Virus record (IMG/VR): IMGVR_UViG_3300042568_000965
Coordinates: 1-52,058 of that record
Source: a virus
DNA: 52,058 bases
Direction: 5' to 3' (one strand)
Shown here: positions 31,950 to 40,249 of the stretch, piece by piece
How positions within the stretch are numbered: position 1 is the stretch's first letter
How the letters are laid out: the number at the start of each line of letters is the position of its first letter
Position numbers and translations under genes: made by a program
Notes under the pieces: generated by a model
The model's database searches: none
What the model saw: the letters and a program-made list of their open reading frames with translations, nothing else
Told to the model about the DNA's origin: nothing

Positions 31950-32594
31950 TCACTCTATAAAATTTAAACAAATTCTTGTTATTTTAGTTTCTTTACTATA
32001 AAGAACGCAACACGCGAACATAGTTCTTATTTTTAATTTATATTTTTCATAAGCAACCACATCGTGAGAAAGTCCTCTTATAGCACAACTATGTCTAATT
32101 GACCCATCCCAATTTTTAATAGTCCTTTCCGCCAATTCTTGATATGTCTCCAATTTACAATTATAAAATGTGTAAACATTTTCCACGTAATCTATAAATG
32201 AACTTTCATAAAGTATTTTTGGTATATCTTTATAACTTTTATAGAACTCTTTTCTTATAAGTTTACTATTATCCTCATACCATTTACTTCTGTCTATATG
32301 ATATGATATAGTTGTTGGGTTGGATACCATATCTCTACAATTTGGTAGTGAAATTGTTTTGTAGACCCATTCAGACCATCTAGGTTTGGTTAGTTCAGGG
32401 TATAATAAAATCTCAGGATGATTTTCTGACCATTTTTGACCGGATCGATAACAATCAATAGTGTCTCTAAAATTTAAAAACGTTTCCGCCAATACTTTTG
32501 TCGCAATTTCAGAATTGAAATTATTAAAATCTATTTTTTGCGATTTAACATACAAACTAACAGAAATTAGTATTATAATTAATATTTTTTTCAT
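31950..32594 (-). CDS. Secreted protein, diverged relative of the CAP-like neighbour
   Basis: 214 residues from the ATG at 32594. Signal peptide MKKILIIILISVSLYVKSQ. The mature part has six or more cysteines and a TYQELAERTIKNWDGSIRHSC segment placed like the CAP-type helix of the neighbour (TYQNYAEDIIKNFMSS). The sequence is otherwise very different. The promoter block matches the neighbour except that the -7 element is TATATTAG (32599-32606). Likely exported to the host periplasm or surface. Confidence 0.68.
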   Translation of the reverse strand: MKKILIIILISVSLYVKSQKIDFNNFNSEIATKVLAETFLNFRDTIDCYRSGQKWSENHPEILLYPELTKPRWSEWVYKTISLPNCRDMVSNPTTISYHIDRSKWYEDNSKLIRKEFYKSYKDIPKILYESSFIDYVENVYTFYNCKLETYQELAERTIKNWDGSIRHSCAIRGLSHDVVAYEKYKLKIRTMFACCVLYSKETKITRICLNFIE

Positions 32595-32629
32595 ATTACT
32601 AATATACAAATTAAATTTCATCTGGCAAA

Positions 32630-32638
32630 ATATTTATA
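32630..32638 (+). promoter_or_regulatory. ATATTTATA box
   Basis: Followed by TATAAATA-like bases and an A-rich leader before the ATG at 32658. It lies upstream of the small basic protein gene. Confidence 0.45.
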
Positions 32639-32657
32639 TAAATAAATAATTAAAAAT

Positions 32658-32786
32658 ATGGCAAAATTAACTAAAACAACATCATCATCTAAAGTAACTT
32701 TCGGGATTAAAAGAAAGGGAAAAATAAAGAAAAAATACGGACCTAAAGCCCAAAAACCTAAGAAGTATAGAGGTCAAGGTCGTTAA
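32658..32786 (+). CDS. Small basic phage protein (VTFGxKRKGKxKKKYGPK)
   Basis: 42 residues, below the usual length cut-off. MAKLTKTTSSSKVTFGIKRKG then KIKKKYGPKAQKPKKYRGQGR: about 40% Lys/Arg with the YGPK..KPKKY.GQGR end seen in small proteins of large Bacteroidota phages. Probably a nucleic-acid-binding or packaged protein. An ATATTTATA box at 32630-32638 precedes it. Confidence 0.75.
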   Translation: MAKLTKTTSSSKVTFGIKRKGKIKKKYGPKAQKPKKYRGQGR

Positions 32787-32811
32787 TATAATAATTATTC
32801 TGAAAATGTAA

Positions 32812-32820
32812 ATATTTATA
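32812..32820 (+). promoter_or_regulatory. ATATTTATA box
   Basis: Plus strand, 15 bases before the ATG at 32836. It lies between the small basic protein gene and the membrane-associated protein gene. Confidence 0.45.
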
Positions 32821-32835
32821 GTATAAAACAATACT

Positions 32836-33135
32836 ATGAATAAGAAAAAATACTTTTTTGGGTGGAATAATATTAAATGGGTAATTAAAGAAGCCGTTAA
32901 TATTTACTCAAGTAAAAAATCATTTTTCTCAAAGAAAAGAATTGAGTCTGGAATAGCATTTGTTATTGCACAATGGGGAATGATATTTTTCCTATTGGAA
33001 AATATAAATAAAATGAGTGCTTCAGACCTTTTTATTTGGTCAGGTATAGAATTTGCGGTTTCAGGTTATATTATTAACCAAATTCAAAAAGAAAAAAAAC
33101 AGGAAGAATCTGAAAAAGAAAATCCCGAACTTTAA
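32836..33135 (+). CDS. Small membrane-associated protein
   Basis: 99 residues. A basic N-terminus (SSKKSFFSKKRIESG) precedes two moderately hydrophobic helices (about 36-55 and 62-80), and the end is a charged KKKQEESEKEN stretch. No family is recognised. It converges with and overlaps the 3' end of the next gene by four bases. Confidence 0.62.
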   Translation: MNKKKYFFGWNNIKWVIKEAVNIYSSKKSFFSKKRIESGIAFVIAQWGMIFFLLENINKMSASDLFIWSGIEFAVSGYIINQIQKEKKQEESEKENPEL

Positions 33136-33470
33136 TCGGGATTTTTTAATTTACCTAAATCTTCTTTTAATCTTTCTAAAAAAGATTCTTCCCCATCATC
33201 ACCTGATATTAACCAATCTATTCTTTGAGCGTAAATTTCGGCTTTACGAAGAATTTCCAAACCTTCTTTGAATTTTTCAATCACTTCATCAGGATACTTG
33301 TAATGAAATTTATCTTCAGGATATTTTTCATACCAATCAGGGTCTCTCCAACCCTCATCTTTCATCTCTTCTTTGGTTTTTTCTTTACCATTTTTTCTGA
33401 TTAGTTGTTCAACCTCATCTGCAATGTAACCAATTTTATATTGGTTATATTCAAAAGCTCCTCCTGACAT
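33132..33470 (-). CDS. Conserved MSGGAFEYxQYKIGYIADE protein
   Basis: 112 residues. Start MSGGAFEYNQYKIGYIADEVEQLI, middle RDPDWYEKYPEDKFHYKYPDEV and end AEIYAQRIDWLISGDDGEESFLERLKEDL form a family found in bacteria and phages, of unknown function. It is acidic and helical. The host-like promoter lies 20 bases upstream. Confidence 0.78.
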   Translation of the reverse strand: MSGGAFEYNQYKIGYIADEVEQLIRKNGKEKTKEEMKDEGWRDPDWYEKYPEDKFHYKYPDEVIEKFKEGLEILRKAEIYAQRIDWLISGDDGEESFLERLKEDLGKLKNPD

Positions 33471-33490
33471 AGTTTATTAATTTTAGAATA

Positions 33491-33498
33491 CAAAGATA
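33491..33498 (-). promoter_or_regulatory. Host-like promoter
   Basis: TATCTTTG; the matching TTGG sits inside the preceding terminator stem, 19 bp upstream. Confidence 0.7.
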
Positions 33499-33500
33499 TA

Positions 33501-33529
33501 AAAAATCCTTGGGATTTCCAAGGATTTTT
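33501..33529 (-). terminator. dnaK terminator
   Basis: A 12-bp stem (33501-33512 with 33518-33529) with a five-base loop, then T's on the minus strand. It overlaps the -33 region of the next promoter. Confidence 0.85.
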
Positions 33530-33536
33530 ATTTTTT

Positions 33537-35399
33537 TTACTTAACTTCCTCAAACTCAACATCATTTGGGTCTATTGTGGTTGATTGGTCTCCATCGCCA
33601 CTACTTTGATACATTTCTTGTGAAATTTTGTGGAAATGTTCATTTAATTCATCCATATGTTTTGTAACAGACTCAACATCTTTTTTACTATGAGATTCTT
33701 TTAATAAATCTAACTTAGAATTAATTTCGGTTTTTTGTTCTTCTGTTAATTTATCTGATAAATCATTCATTGATTTGGTAATATTGAATATTGTACTATC
33801 CGCCATATTTAAAACCTCAGCATCTTCTTTGGATTTCTTATCTGATTCGGCATTTAATTCCGCATCTCTTTTCATTCTTTCAATATCTTCTTGCGATAAA
33901 CTTGATGAAGATTCAATTCTAATTGATTGTGTTTTGTTTGTGGCTTTATCAACCGCAGAAACATTAATTATACCGTCTGCATTCACATCAAACACGACTT
34001 CTATTTGAGGTGTTCCTCTCATAGCGGGTGGAATACCATCTAAATGAAATCTACCAATAGTTTTATTATCTTTTGCCATAGCTCTCTCACCTTGTAATAC
34101 GTGAATTTCCACACTTGGTTGATTATCTGATGCGGTAGAAAAAACTTGTGATTTTTTGGTTGGAATTGTTGTATTTGACTCGATTAATTTTGTAAACACA
34201 CCACCCATAGTTTCAATACCTAAAGATAATGGTGTAACATCTAACAATAAAACATCCTTAACATCGCCCGCTAAAACACCTCCTTGAATTGCCGCTCCTA
34301 AAGCTACAACTTCATCAGGATTTACCCCTTTTGATGGGTCTTTTCCGAAGAATTTCTTAACTGCGTCTTGGATTGCAGGAATTCTTGTTGTACCACCAAC
34401 TAAGATAATTTCATCAATATCACTCGGATTTAATTTCGCGTTTCTTAATGCTGACTTACAAGGGTCAATAGTTCTCTGAACCAAAGAATCTACCAATTGT
34501 TCAAATTTAGACCTTGTAAGTGTCTTAACTAAGTGTTTTGGAATACCATCTACCGGCATAATATAAGGTAAGTTAATCTCTGTTGAAACGCTTGAGGATA
34601 GTTCTATTTTAGCCTTTTCAGCGGCCTCCTTTAATCTTTGCAATGCCATAGGGTCTTTAGAAATATCGATACCATTCTCATCTTTAAACTCCTTAACTAA
34701 CCAATCTATGATTGTATTGTCAAAATCATCACCACCTAAATGAGTATCACCATCTGTTGACAATACTTCAAAAACGCCATCACCTAATTCTAAAACTGAT
34801 ACATCGTGAGTTCCACCACCACAATCAAATACCACGACCAAAATATCCTTATCTTTCTTATCAAGACCATAAGCTAGAGCGGCCGATGTGGGCTCGTTTA
34901 TGATACGTCTTACATTTAACCCCGCAATCTCACCGGCCTCTTTAGTTGCCTGTCTTTGAGCATCGTTAAAGTAAGCGGGTACGGTAATAACCGCGTCAGT
35001 CACAGAAGTTCCTAAATAATCTTCAGCGGTCTGTTTCATTTTTTGTAAGATGATTGCCGAAACCTCTTGTGGGGAGTATTTTCTATCATCAATCTCAACT
35101 CTTGGAGAATTATTATCACCTTTCACTACTTTATAAGGAACTCTTGTTAATTCCTTTTTGGATTCTTCAAAAGAAGTCCCCATAAATCTTTTAATTGAAT
35201 GGATTGTTTTATCGGGGTTTGTAACCGATTGTCTTTTAGCAGGGTCTCCTATTTTTCTTTCCCCACTTGTTGTAAAACCAACGATTGATGGTGTTGTTCT
35301 CTTACCTTCACTATTAGGTATCACCACAGGTTCATTACCTTCCATTACCGCAACACACGAATTCGTGGTCCCTAAATCAATTCCTATTATTTTTCCCAT
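33537..35399 (-). CDS. dnaK: DnaK (Hsp70) chaperone
   Basis: 620 residues, full length. The ATPase domain opens [20 protein letters not shown] and holds [47 protein letters not shown] and [11 protein letters not shown]; the linker [19 protein letters not shown] leads to the substrate domain and a helical lid. The end is [11 protein letters not shown]. In this copy the second phosphate loop reads DCGGGTHD where bacterial DnaK usually has DLGGGTFD. It folds proteins with DnaJ and GrpE; neither full partner is present, but a DnaJ-like zinc protein is 1.1 kb upstream. Phages with a complete DnaK are rare. An ATP-dependent role in assembly of the virion is inferred. Confidence 0.97.
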   Translation of the reverse strand: MGKIIGIDLGTTNSCVAVMEGNEPVVIPNSEGKRTTPSIVGFTTSGERKIGDPAKRQSVTNPDKTIHSIKRFMGTSFEESKKELTRVPYKVVKGDNNSPRVEIDDRKYSPQEVSAIILQKMKQTAEDYLGTSVTDAVITVPAYFNDAQRQATKEAGEIAGLNVRRIINEPTSAALAYGLDKKDKDILVVVFDCGGGTHDVSVLELGDGVFEVLSTDGDTHLGGDDFDNTIIDWLVKEFKDENGIDISKDPMALQRLKEAAEKAKIELSSSVSTEINLPYIMPVDGIPKHLVKTLTRSKFEQLVDSLVQRTIDPCKSALRNAKLNPSDIDEIILVGGTTRIPAIQDAVKKFFGKDPSKGVNPDEVVALGAAIQGGVLAGDVKDVLLLDVTPLSLGIETMGGVFTKLIESNTTIPTKKSQVFSTASDNQPSVEIHVLQGERAMAKDNKTIGRFHLDGIPPAMRGTPQIEVVFDVNADGIINVSAVDKATNKTQSIRIESSSSLSQEDIERMKRDAELNAESDKKSKEDAEVLNMADSTIFNITKSMNDLSDKLTEEQKTEINSKLDLLKESHSKKDVESVTKHMDELNEHFHKISQEMYQSSGDGDQSTTIDPNDVEFEEVK

Positions 35400-35436
35400 A
35401 CTTTTTTTTTGTTTAATTATATTAATATTTTATTAT

Positions 35437-35448
35437 GGAGTCAACTCC
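35437..35448. promoter_or_regulatory. Palindrome upstream of dnaK
   Basis: GGAGT-CA-ACTCC, a perfect 5-bp inverted repeat 38 bases before the dnaK ATG and overlapping a TTTTGGAG -33-like site. It may be an operator. Confidence 0.4.
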
Positions 35449-35554
35449 AAAATTCGCTTATTAAAAACTATACCAAACAAAGGGGTATGACAAAATGTCA
35501 TAAAAATTTTAAAAAATATGACAAAATTTATTTGGTGGATTAAAAAAAAGTTCA

Positions 35555-35562
35555 TACCTTTG
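35555..35562 (+). promoter_or_regulatory. Host-like promoter
   Basis: TACCTTTG with TTTGG 19-20 bp upstream, four bases before ATG. Confidence 0.78.
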
Positions 35563-35566
35563 TCTT

Positions 35567-35788
35567 ATGAGAAAGAAAAAAACAACCACAACAGAAACAA
35601 CAACACAAAAAGTTACTACCACTAAAAGTACTAAATGGCAAAGAACATATGAAGATGAATTTAGAATCTCAATTTGGAAATTTGATAGTAAAATAAGTAT
35701 GGTAAATCCTTACGAAGTGGAAGTTAAATTCAAAAAGGAAATTACTATGGATATGCCTAAGTTAAAGGTTAAAAGAAAAAAATCATAG
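35567..35788 (+). CDS. Thr-rich small protein
   Basis: 73 residues. The N-terminus is a Lys/Thr tract (KKKTTTTETTTQKVTTTKSTK); the rest is beta-like (FRISIWKFDSKISMVNPYEVEVKF) and ends basic. No family is recognised. A host-like promoter places the ATG four bases after the -7 element, grouping it with apparent early genes. Confidence 0.62.
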   Translation: MRKKKTTTTETTTQKVTTTKSTKWQRTYEDEFRISIWKFDSKISMVNPYEVEVKFKKEITMDMPKLKVKRKKS

Positions 35789-35795
35789 TCTTTAC

Positions 35796-35803
35796 ATATT
35801 TAT
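35796..35803 (+). promoter_or_regulatory. ATATTTAT box
   Basis: 22 bases before the ATG at 35826. It lies eight bases after the stop of the Thr-rich protein gene. Confidence 0.42.
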
Positions 35804-35825
35804 CATCTAATATTATTATTAAATT

Positions 35826-36008
35826 ATGACAGAAGAAATGAAAGCCAACCTTTATGGTCAATTATTAAACGAACATACTCGTATTGGAAATAAAATATCC
35901 GAAATTAAAGGTCAAAATATCGAACCTAATCAAAAACAAAAAGAAGAAATTAGAAAGTTGGAATTACAACAAATTAAAATTATGAATGATATTAGAAAGT
36001 TATTTTAA
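35826..36008 (+). CDS. Small helical phage protein
   Basis: 60 residues, entirely helical and charged (LLNEHTRIGNKISEIKGQN...KQKEEIRKLELQQIKIMNDIRKLF). Short coiled-coil proteins with the E-H-x-R-I-x-N-K-I-x-E-I-K pattern are widespread in T4-like phages. The function is unknown. Confidence 0.65.
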   Translation: MTEEMKANLYGQLLNEHTRIGNKISEIKGQNIEPNQKQKEEIRKLELQQIKIMNDIRKLF

Positions 36009-36009
36009 T

Positions 36010-36018
36010 ATATTTATA
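36010..36018 (+). promoter_or_regulatory. ATATTTATA box
   Basis: 11 bases before the GTG at 36030. It directly follows the stop of the preceding helical protein gene. Confidence 0.42.
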
Positions 36019-36029
36019 TAAAAAAAATT

Positions 36030-36512
36030 GTGCCTAATACTGAAAATTTAAGTAAGAAAGAAATCAAAGGGATTGATCTGGTTGTAAAAGCATTAAAGAA
36101 AAAATATCCTTTTATTAGCGGTTTTAATATTTTCCCTGATTATGAAAATAAATACAGATATACGCTATTTGTTGATTTAAAAATTAATTTTGAAGAGTTA
36201 TCAAAATATTCTGGATTTGAATTATCTGATTCTTATTTTAAAGATAAAGATTCACTAATAAGTAAAACTTTTTTAGCTCTTTATTTTAATTCGGAATCAA
36301 TAGGTAATCAAGACTCTGTTGATGTGTTGGTTGATTATTTTATTGAATTAAAAAGTTCAATAGATAAAGATATGGGGGATTTTTATGGAAATAGCATTCC
36401 AGATGAATTTAAAATTAAAATTAAAGATTCTGATGCTAGTTACTTAGGAGAATATTTTTCAGGTCTTAGTTTAGACGGATTTACTGACGATTCTATATCA
36501 GAGAATAGTTGA
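36030..36512 (+). CDS. Hypothetical protein, GTG start
   Basis: 160 residues starting at GTG (36030); no ATG lies near the beginning of the reading frame. The core FISGFNIFPDYENKYRYTLFVDLKINFEEL is beta-rich and the end is acidic. No family is recognised. It converges with the DnaJ-like zinc protein and overlaps its 3' end by 15 bases. Confidence 0.62.
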   Translation: MPNTENLSKKEIKGIDLVVKALKKKYPFISGFNIFPDYENKYRYTLFVDLKINFEELSKYSGFELSDSYFKDKDSLISKTFLALYFNSESIGNQDSVDVLVDYFIELKSSIDKDMGDFYGNSIPDEFKIKIKDSDASYLGEYFSGLSLDGFTDDSISENS

Positions 36513-37340
36513 ATTAATATCTATTATTCCCCTATTACCACCTTTATTTTTTAATAAAGGGTTTGTTGTAAAATCAATTAAAAAAATATCACCTTTAGTA
36601 AAATCATCTTTATCTAACATATCTGTTTTTATATTATCACCCCAAATTAAAATATTTTTAGGGTTATTAACGATTTTTAAATAACTTTCATTTTCAAATT
36701 TATCCAAATCAGATTTTGTTTCTAAATTAGAAAATTGGTTATCTTTATCCCAACTTAAATAAATCATTTGTTCTACTTCTAAATAATCATCCATTTCCAT
36801 CTCACCTGAACCTTCACAATATTCACAATCTTCTCTACCATCATAACAATCTGGGCAGTTTACGTATCCGGTACCTTCGCAAGTTGAACAAGTATCTTTT
36901 CCTTCTCCACCACAATTATCACAAGAATTATCTTCATCATCTTCACCACTACCACCACACTCATCGCAATCAATTTCTCCATCACCACCACATTCGTGAC
37001 AAGTTATATCGGAATCACCACCACAACTTGAACATTTTTGAGTGCCGTACCCACTACAAAACTCACATTCATCCATTACATCTTCTTCAGTTATTTCACC
37101 AATACAAAAAGAATATAAGTTATTTTTTATTTGGTCGTAGGTGTTTTCCAAATCGGTGTTGCCTCTATTTATTTCGGACACCAAAAAACATAAAATCACG
37201 GTATCGATAGGGTTATAACTATCAAAAATATTATGATAATCAGACATTCTCTTTAATTCTCTATAAAAATCAGATGGAATTTCATCAGAATATGTTCCAG
37301 AAAATTTATTCGCTAATTTTATTAATTTATTTTTATCCAT
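36498..37340 (-). CDS. DnaJ-like zinc-cluster protein without J domain
   Basis: 280 residues. Residues about 92-178 contain eight C-x-x-C units, most in the DnaJ form CxxCxGxG (CEFCSGYG, CSSCGGDS, CHECGGDG, CDECGGSG, CDNCGGEG, CSTCEGTG, CPDCYDGR, CEYCEGSG). DnaJ has four, so this is a doubled cluster. There is no HPD-bearing J domain; the N-terminal 85 residues are helical and the C-terminal 100 unassigned and acidic. In DnaJ the zinc cluster binds unfolded substrate. With a phage DnaK nearby, a substrate-capturing partner is possible, but without HPD it could not stimulate DnaK in the usual way. Confidence 0.8.
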   Translation of the reverse strand: MDKNKLIKLANKFSGTYSDEIPSDFYRELKRMSDYHNIFDSYNPIDTVILCFLVSEINRGNTDLENTYDQIKNNLYSFCIGEITEEDVMDECEFCSGYGTQKCSSCGGDSDITCHECGGDGEIDCDECGGSGEDDEDNSCDNCGGEGKDTCSTCEGTGYVNCPDCYDGREDCEYCEGSGEMEMDDYLEVEQMIYLSWDKDNQFSNLETKSDLDKFENESYLKIVNNPKNILIWGDNIKTDMLDKDDFTKGDIFLIDFTTNPLLKNKGGNRGIIDINSTIL

Positions 37341-37354
37341 TTTGATTATATTAA

Positions 37355-37374
37355 ATAAATATTATATATTTATA
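37355..37374. promoter_or_regulatory. Divergent ATATTTAT boxes
   Basis: Minus-strand ATATTTAT at 37355-37362 precedes the zinc-cluster gene; plus-strand ATATTTATA at 37366-37374 precedes the ATG at 37378 by three bases. Confidence 0.45.
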
Positions 37375-37377
37375 TAT

Positions 37378-37647
37378 ATGACAAAAAAAGAAAAATTATC
37401 TTCATTATTCGATAGACTTCGTAAAGTCGAATCTTATTCCGATATTGAATCTGTTTCAAAAGAAATTGGAGAGTTTTTCAATGAAAACCAAATTAAAGAC
37501 CCTGAATTAAAAAAAACTCTTGATAGTTTAATATCTTTATTAAAGTTAAAATTTAAAAAGCGTAAGAAACAAAACGAAAGTTTAAAAACATCAAATTACG
37601 TTATTAGCGAAACTCAGTTACAATTTATAATTAATAATATAAAATGA
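37378..37647 (+). CDS. Small helical protein with C-terminal VISETQ element
   Basis: 89 residues from the ATG at 37378 (an upstream ATG at 37342 would overlap the boxes). Helical and basic (LKLKFKKRKKQNE), ending TSNYVISETQLQFIINNIK. The I-S-E-T-Q-L element at the end matches N-terminal elements of other proteins such as IITESQ. The next gene overlaps its stop (AAATGA). Confidence 0.68.
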   Translation: MTKKEKLSSLFDRLRKVESYSDIESVSKEIGEFFNENQIKDPELKKTLDSLISLLKLKFKKRKKQNESLKTSNYVISETQLQFIINNIK

Positions 37648-37871
37648 AAAATTTAATAATACTTGTCTTAGTATTTTTAATTTCCTGTTGTCAAAACCCC
37701 CAAGAAAAAGTTAAATTTAAAAAATGTGTAATTACAAGTATTAGTGTAATTAGAAATAAATCATCCATAGAATTCGGATTAAAATATTTTTACCATACCG
37801 ATTGTGATGTCACATTTACAAATAGAAAAAACATTTATCAGATTGGTGACACAATTAATATAATCGATTAA
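37644..37871 (+). CDS. Small lipoprotein
   Basis: 75 residues. Signal peptide MKNLIILVLVFLISC with lipobox LISC and a second Cys at +2. The mature part (VKFKKCVITSISV...DTINIID) is a short beta-rich domain with two further cysteines. Coupled to the previous gene by ATGA overlap. The role is unknown; it may sit in the inner or outer membrane of the infected host. Confidence 0.72.
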   Translation: MKNLIILVLVFLISCCQNPQEKVKFKKCVITSISVIRNKSSIEFGLKYFYHTDCDVTFTNRKNIYQIGDTINIID

Positions 37872-37872
37872 T

Positions 37873-39036
37873 TTACTTTCTACGTCTATACTTCAACTCA
37901 GTTTCAAATTGTTCACCTGTTTTATTTATTTTGTGATGTAATTCCCAATTCTTAATTGATGAATTTTTTTCTTTGGCAAGAGACCAAAGTTTTGATAATC
38001 TTTTCATAATTTTTGATGATACAATTTTCATTTTCTTTTCTTCATTTAAATAAAATCCTAAGATATTATTATCAAATTTATTAAAATAATCAATCATATC
38101 ATAAAATATTTTTTGTTTTTTACCTATAAAACCAATAATTTCTTCAAAATCACTTGTTGTCATCATTTCTTTAACTTTGGTGATTGTATTATTGGTTAAA
38201 TTAATATAAACAATTCTTAGCAATTCGTCAACTAATTCATCATCGGTTTTAAATGATTCAACATTTTCTACACCAACTCTCTTTAAGAAAATTTTAACGG
38301 CTTTTGAATCCTGTTTTAATTCTTCTCTCATTTTTTCATAAGAAAAATTATTAATCTTCTTTAACATTTTATAAGTTTCATTGTTTGTTAGAAAATCATA
38401 AAAACCTTCTTTATCTATTTCATTAGACCTCATAAGCGAAGAAACCTCAATTGGTCTAACCAAATTTTCAACCGCATGAGTAAAATAAACGTAATGTAAA
38501 AATTTCTGTATTGGGTAGAACGGAAAAGATGTTGAGGCAATTCCGGCATAACTCGGAACTTCTTTTATTGATTTGTATTTTTTCTTATAATTGTTATATG
38601 AGTGACCTAATTCGTGAGACAAAGAACTAGTAATCTCCTTAGATTTTTTTTCAAAAAATTCTATAATTTCTTTTTTTGTTGTTCCTTCAGGTCCTGCCAA
38701 ATTAATAATCATATTAATTTGACCTTTATCTATTTTAGCTTTTAATTTTAAAATTTTATTATTAAAAATCGTTCTTTGAGCAACCGCCATAGAATAAAAC
38801 TCAACATCTGATAATTTATCATATTCTTCAAACGTTATTGTTAAAAAAACATCAGTAATATATAAGTCGGATATAGATAATCCAGTTTCAATATCAAATT
38901 CCATTTCATTGTCTAATTCATTAGGAATGGTTTGTAATTCATTATATATTTCATTATATAATATTTCGGACGATTCTAAAACACCTTCAGGAACACCAAC
39001 GGCTTCTTTTAATATTCTTCTAATTAAATCTCTCAT
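37873..39036 (-). CDS. Zinc metalloprotease-like protein with N-terminal RILKEA tag
   Basis: 387 residues. The start MRDLIRRILKEAVGVPEG contains L-K-E in a basic helix, closely like a T4 capsid-targeting sequence. The catalytic motif SSLSHELGHSYNNYKKKY (HExxH) lies near residue 141. The C-terminal half is helical and lysine-rich. No signal peptide. A protease delivered with the virion into the host would fit the tag, but only the motif is directly visible. A CTATTTAT box lies five bases upstream. Confidence 0.75.
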   Translation of the reverse strand: MRDLIRRILKEAVGVPEGVLESSEILYNEIYNELQTIPNELDNEMEFDIETGLSISDLYITDVFLTITFEEYDKLSDVEFYSMAVAQRTIFNNKILKLKAKIDKGQINMIINLAGPEGTTKKEIIEFFEKKSKEITSSLSHELGHSYNNYKKKYKSIKEVPSYAGIASTSFPFYPIQKFLHYVYFTHAVENLVRPIEVSSLMRSNEIDKEGFYDFLTNNETYKMLKKINNFSYEKMREELKQDSKAVKIFLKRVGVENVESFKTDDELVDELLRIVYINLTNNTITKVKEMMTTSDFEEIIGFIGKKQKIFYDMIDYFNKFDNNILGFYLNEEKKMKIVSSKIMKRLSKLWSLAKEKNSSIKNWELHHKINKTGEQFETELKYRRRK

Positions 39037-39041
39037 AATAG

Positions 39042-39049
39042 ATAAATAG
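39042..39049 (-). promoter_or_regulatory. CTATTTAT box
   Basis: Variant of the ATATTTAT box, five bases before the protease ATG. It occupies part of the 75-base gap between the divergent protease and thymidylate synthase genes. Confidence 0.38.
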
Positions 39050-39086
39050 TTTCAAAATTTAATTTGATTTTACTTTTTTTTATAAC

Positions 39087-39094
39087 TATCTTTG
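39087..39094 (+). promoter_or_regulatory. Host-like promoter of thyA
   Basis: TATCTTTG with TTTG 20 bp upstream; the ATG at 39112 is 17 bases downstream. Confidence 0.8.
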
Positions 39095-39111
39095 TTATGG
39101 TATTAAAACTT

Positions 39112-40188
39112 ATGAACAAACTAGATAAACAATACGCAGACCTACTCCAAGACATTTTGGATAATGGAGTAACAAAAGGTGACCGAACAGGAACTGGAAC
39201 TATCTCAGTATTTGGAAGACAAATACGTCATAAAATGAGTGATGGGTTTCCTTTACTTACAACTAAAAAGATGGCTTGGAAAACTATGGTAACTGAATTG
39301 TTATGGTTTTTAAGAGGTGATACCAATATTAAGTTTTTAGTTGACAATGGTTGTCATATTTGGGATGGGGATGCTTATAAGAACTATGAAAAATGGTGGA
39401 AATCTTACTCTCCAGGCGGTGCGCCAATACCACTATCAAGAGAAATGTTTATTGATAGAATCAAAACAGATGATGAGTTTGCTAATAAGTGGGGTGAATT
39501 AGGACCCGTGTATGGGCATCAGTGGCGTAATTGGGGAGAATGGTCTACGATTGGTGTACCTAAAAAAGTTCTTAAACCAGGTATCGACCAAATCGCAAAC
39601 CTCATCAACGACCTCAAAACAAATCCCGACTCAAGACGCCTACTTGTCTCAGCGTGGAACCCAGCCGAGCTCGATCAAATGGTACTTCCACCTTGTCATT
39701 ATGGATTTCAAGTTTATACAAGAGAGTTAAGTGAACAAGAACGGATGGATTCATATAACAAATCAAATTGGAACAAAGATATATTCCCAAGTGACGTGAG
39801 TGGATGGAATAGACTATTTGATACTTATAACATTCCAACCAGAGCAATCTCTTTAATGTACAACGCCAGAAGTCAAGACGTTCCGTTGGGGACCCCATTC
39901 AATATATCATCCTACGCATTACTATTAGAGATAATTGCGAAAATGGTTAATATGGTTCCTGATGAATTGATTAGTAATATGGGTGATTGTCACATCTATC
40001 TAAACCAAATCGATGGAATTAAAGAACAATTAACAAGAGAACCTTTTGAGTTACCAAAATTAGTTATTTCTAATCAAGTTAATTTTAACGAAGGTATTGA
40101 CGAATTTTTGAATAGTTGTTTAATAACCGATTTTCAAATCGAGGGTTATCAAAGTCATCCAACAATAAAATTACCACTTTCTAATTAA
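39112..40188 (+). CDS. thyA: Thymidylate synthase
   Basis: 358 residues. Converts dUMP to dTMP with methylene-tetrahydrofolate. RTGTGTISVFGRQ is the phosphate-binding arm, PCHYGFQ holds the catalytic cysteine, and FNISSYALLLEIIAKM and GDCHIYLNQIDGIKEQL match. The protein has the longer mid-insert common in phage enzymes (YKNYEKWWKSYSPGGAPIPLSREMF). Ends GYQSHPTIKLPLSN. I chose ATG 39112 because earlier ATGs (39064, 39097) overlap or touch the promoter. The downstream GIY-YIG gene ends with a similar 13-codon tail, marking an endonuclease insertion. Confidence 0.97.
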   Translation: MNKLDKQYADLLQDILDNGVTKGDRTGTGTISVFGRQIRHKMSDGFPLLTTKKMAWKTMVTELLWFLRGDTNIKFLVDNGCHIWDGDAYKNYEKWWKSYSPGGAPIPLSREMFIDRIKTDDEFANKWGELGPVYGHQWRNWGEWSTIGVPKKVLKPGIDQIANLINDLKTNPDSRRLLVSAWNPAELDQMVLPPCHYGFQVYTRELSEQERMDSYNKSNWNKDIFPSDVSGWNRLFDTYNIPTRAISLMYNARSQDVPLGTPFNISSYALLLEIIAKMVNMVPDELISNMGDCHIYLNQIDGIKEQLTREPFELPKLVISNQVNFNEGIDEFLNSCLITDFQIEGYQSHPTIKLPLSN

Positions 40189-40249
40189 TTCTTAGGGTTA
40201 CCATTTAACTTTATACATTTTGTAGATATTTATGTTAAATGGTAGTCGT

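Noticed and set aside
36884-37210. Plus-strand histidine-rich reading frame
   Set aside because: Antisense of the Cys/Gly/Asp codons in the zinc-cluster gene.
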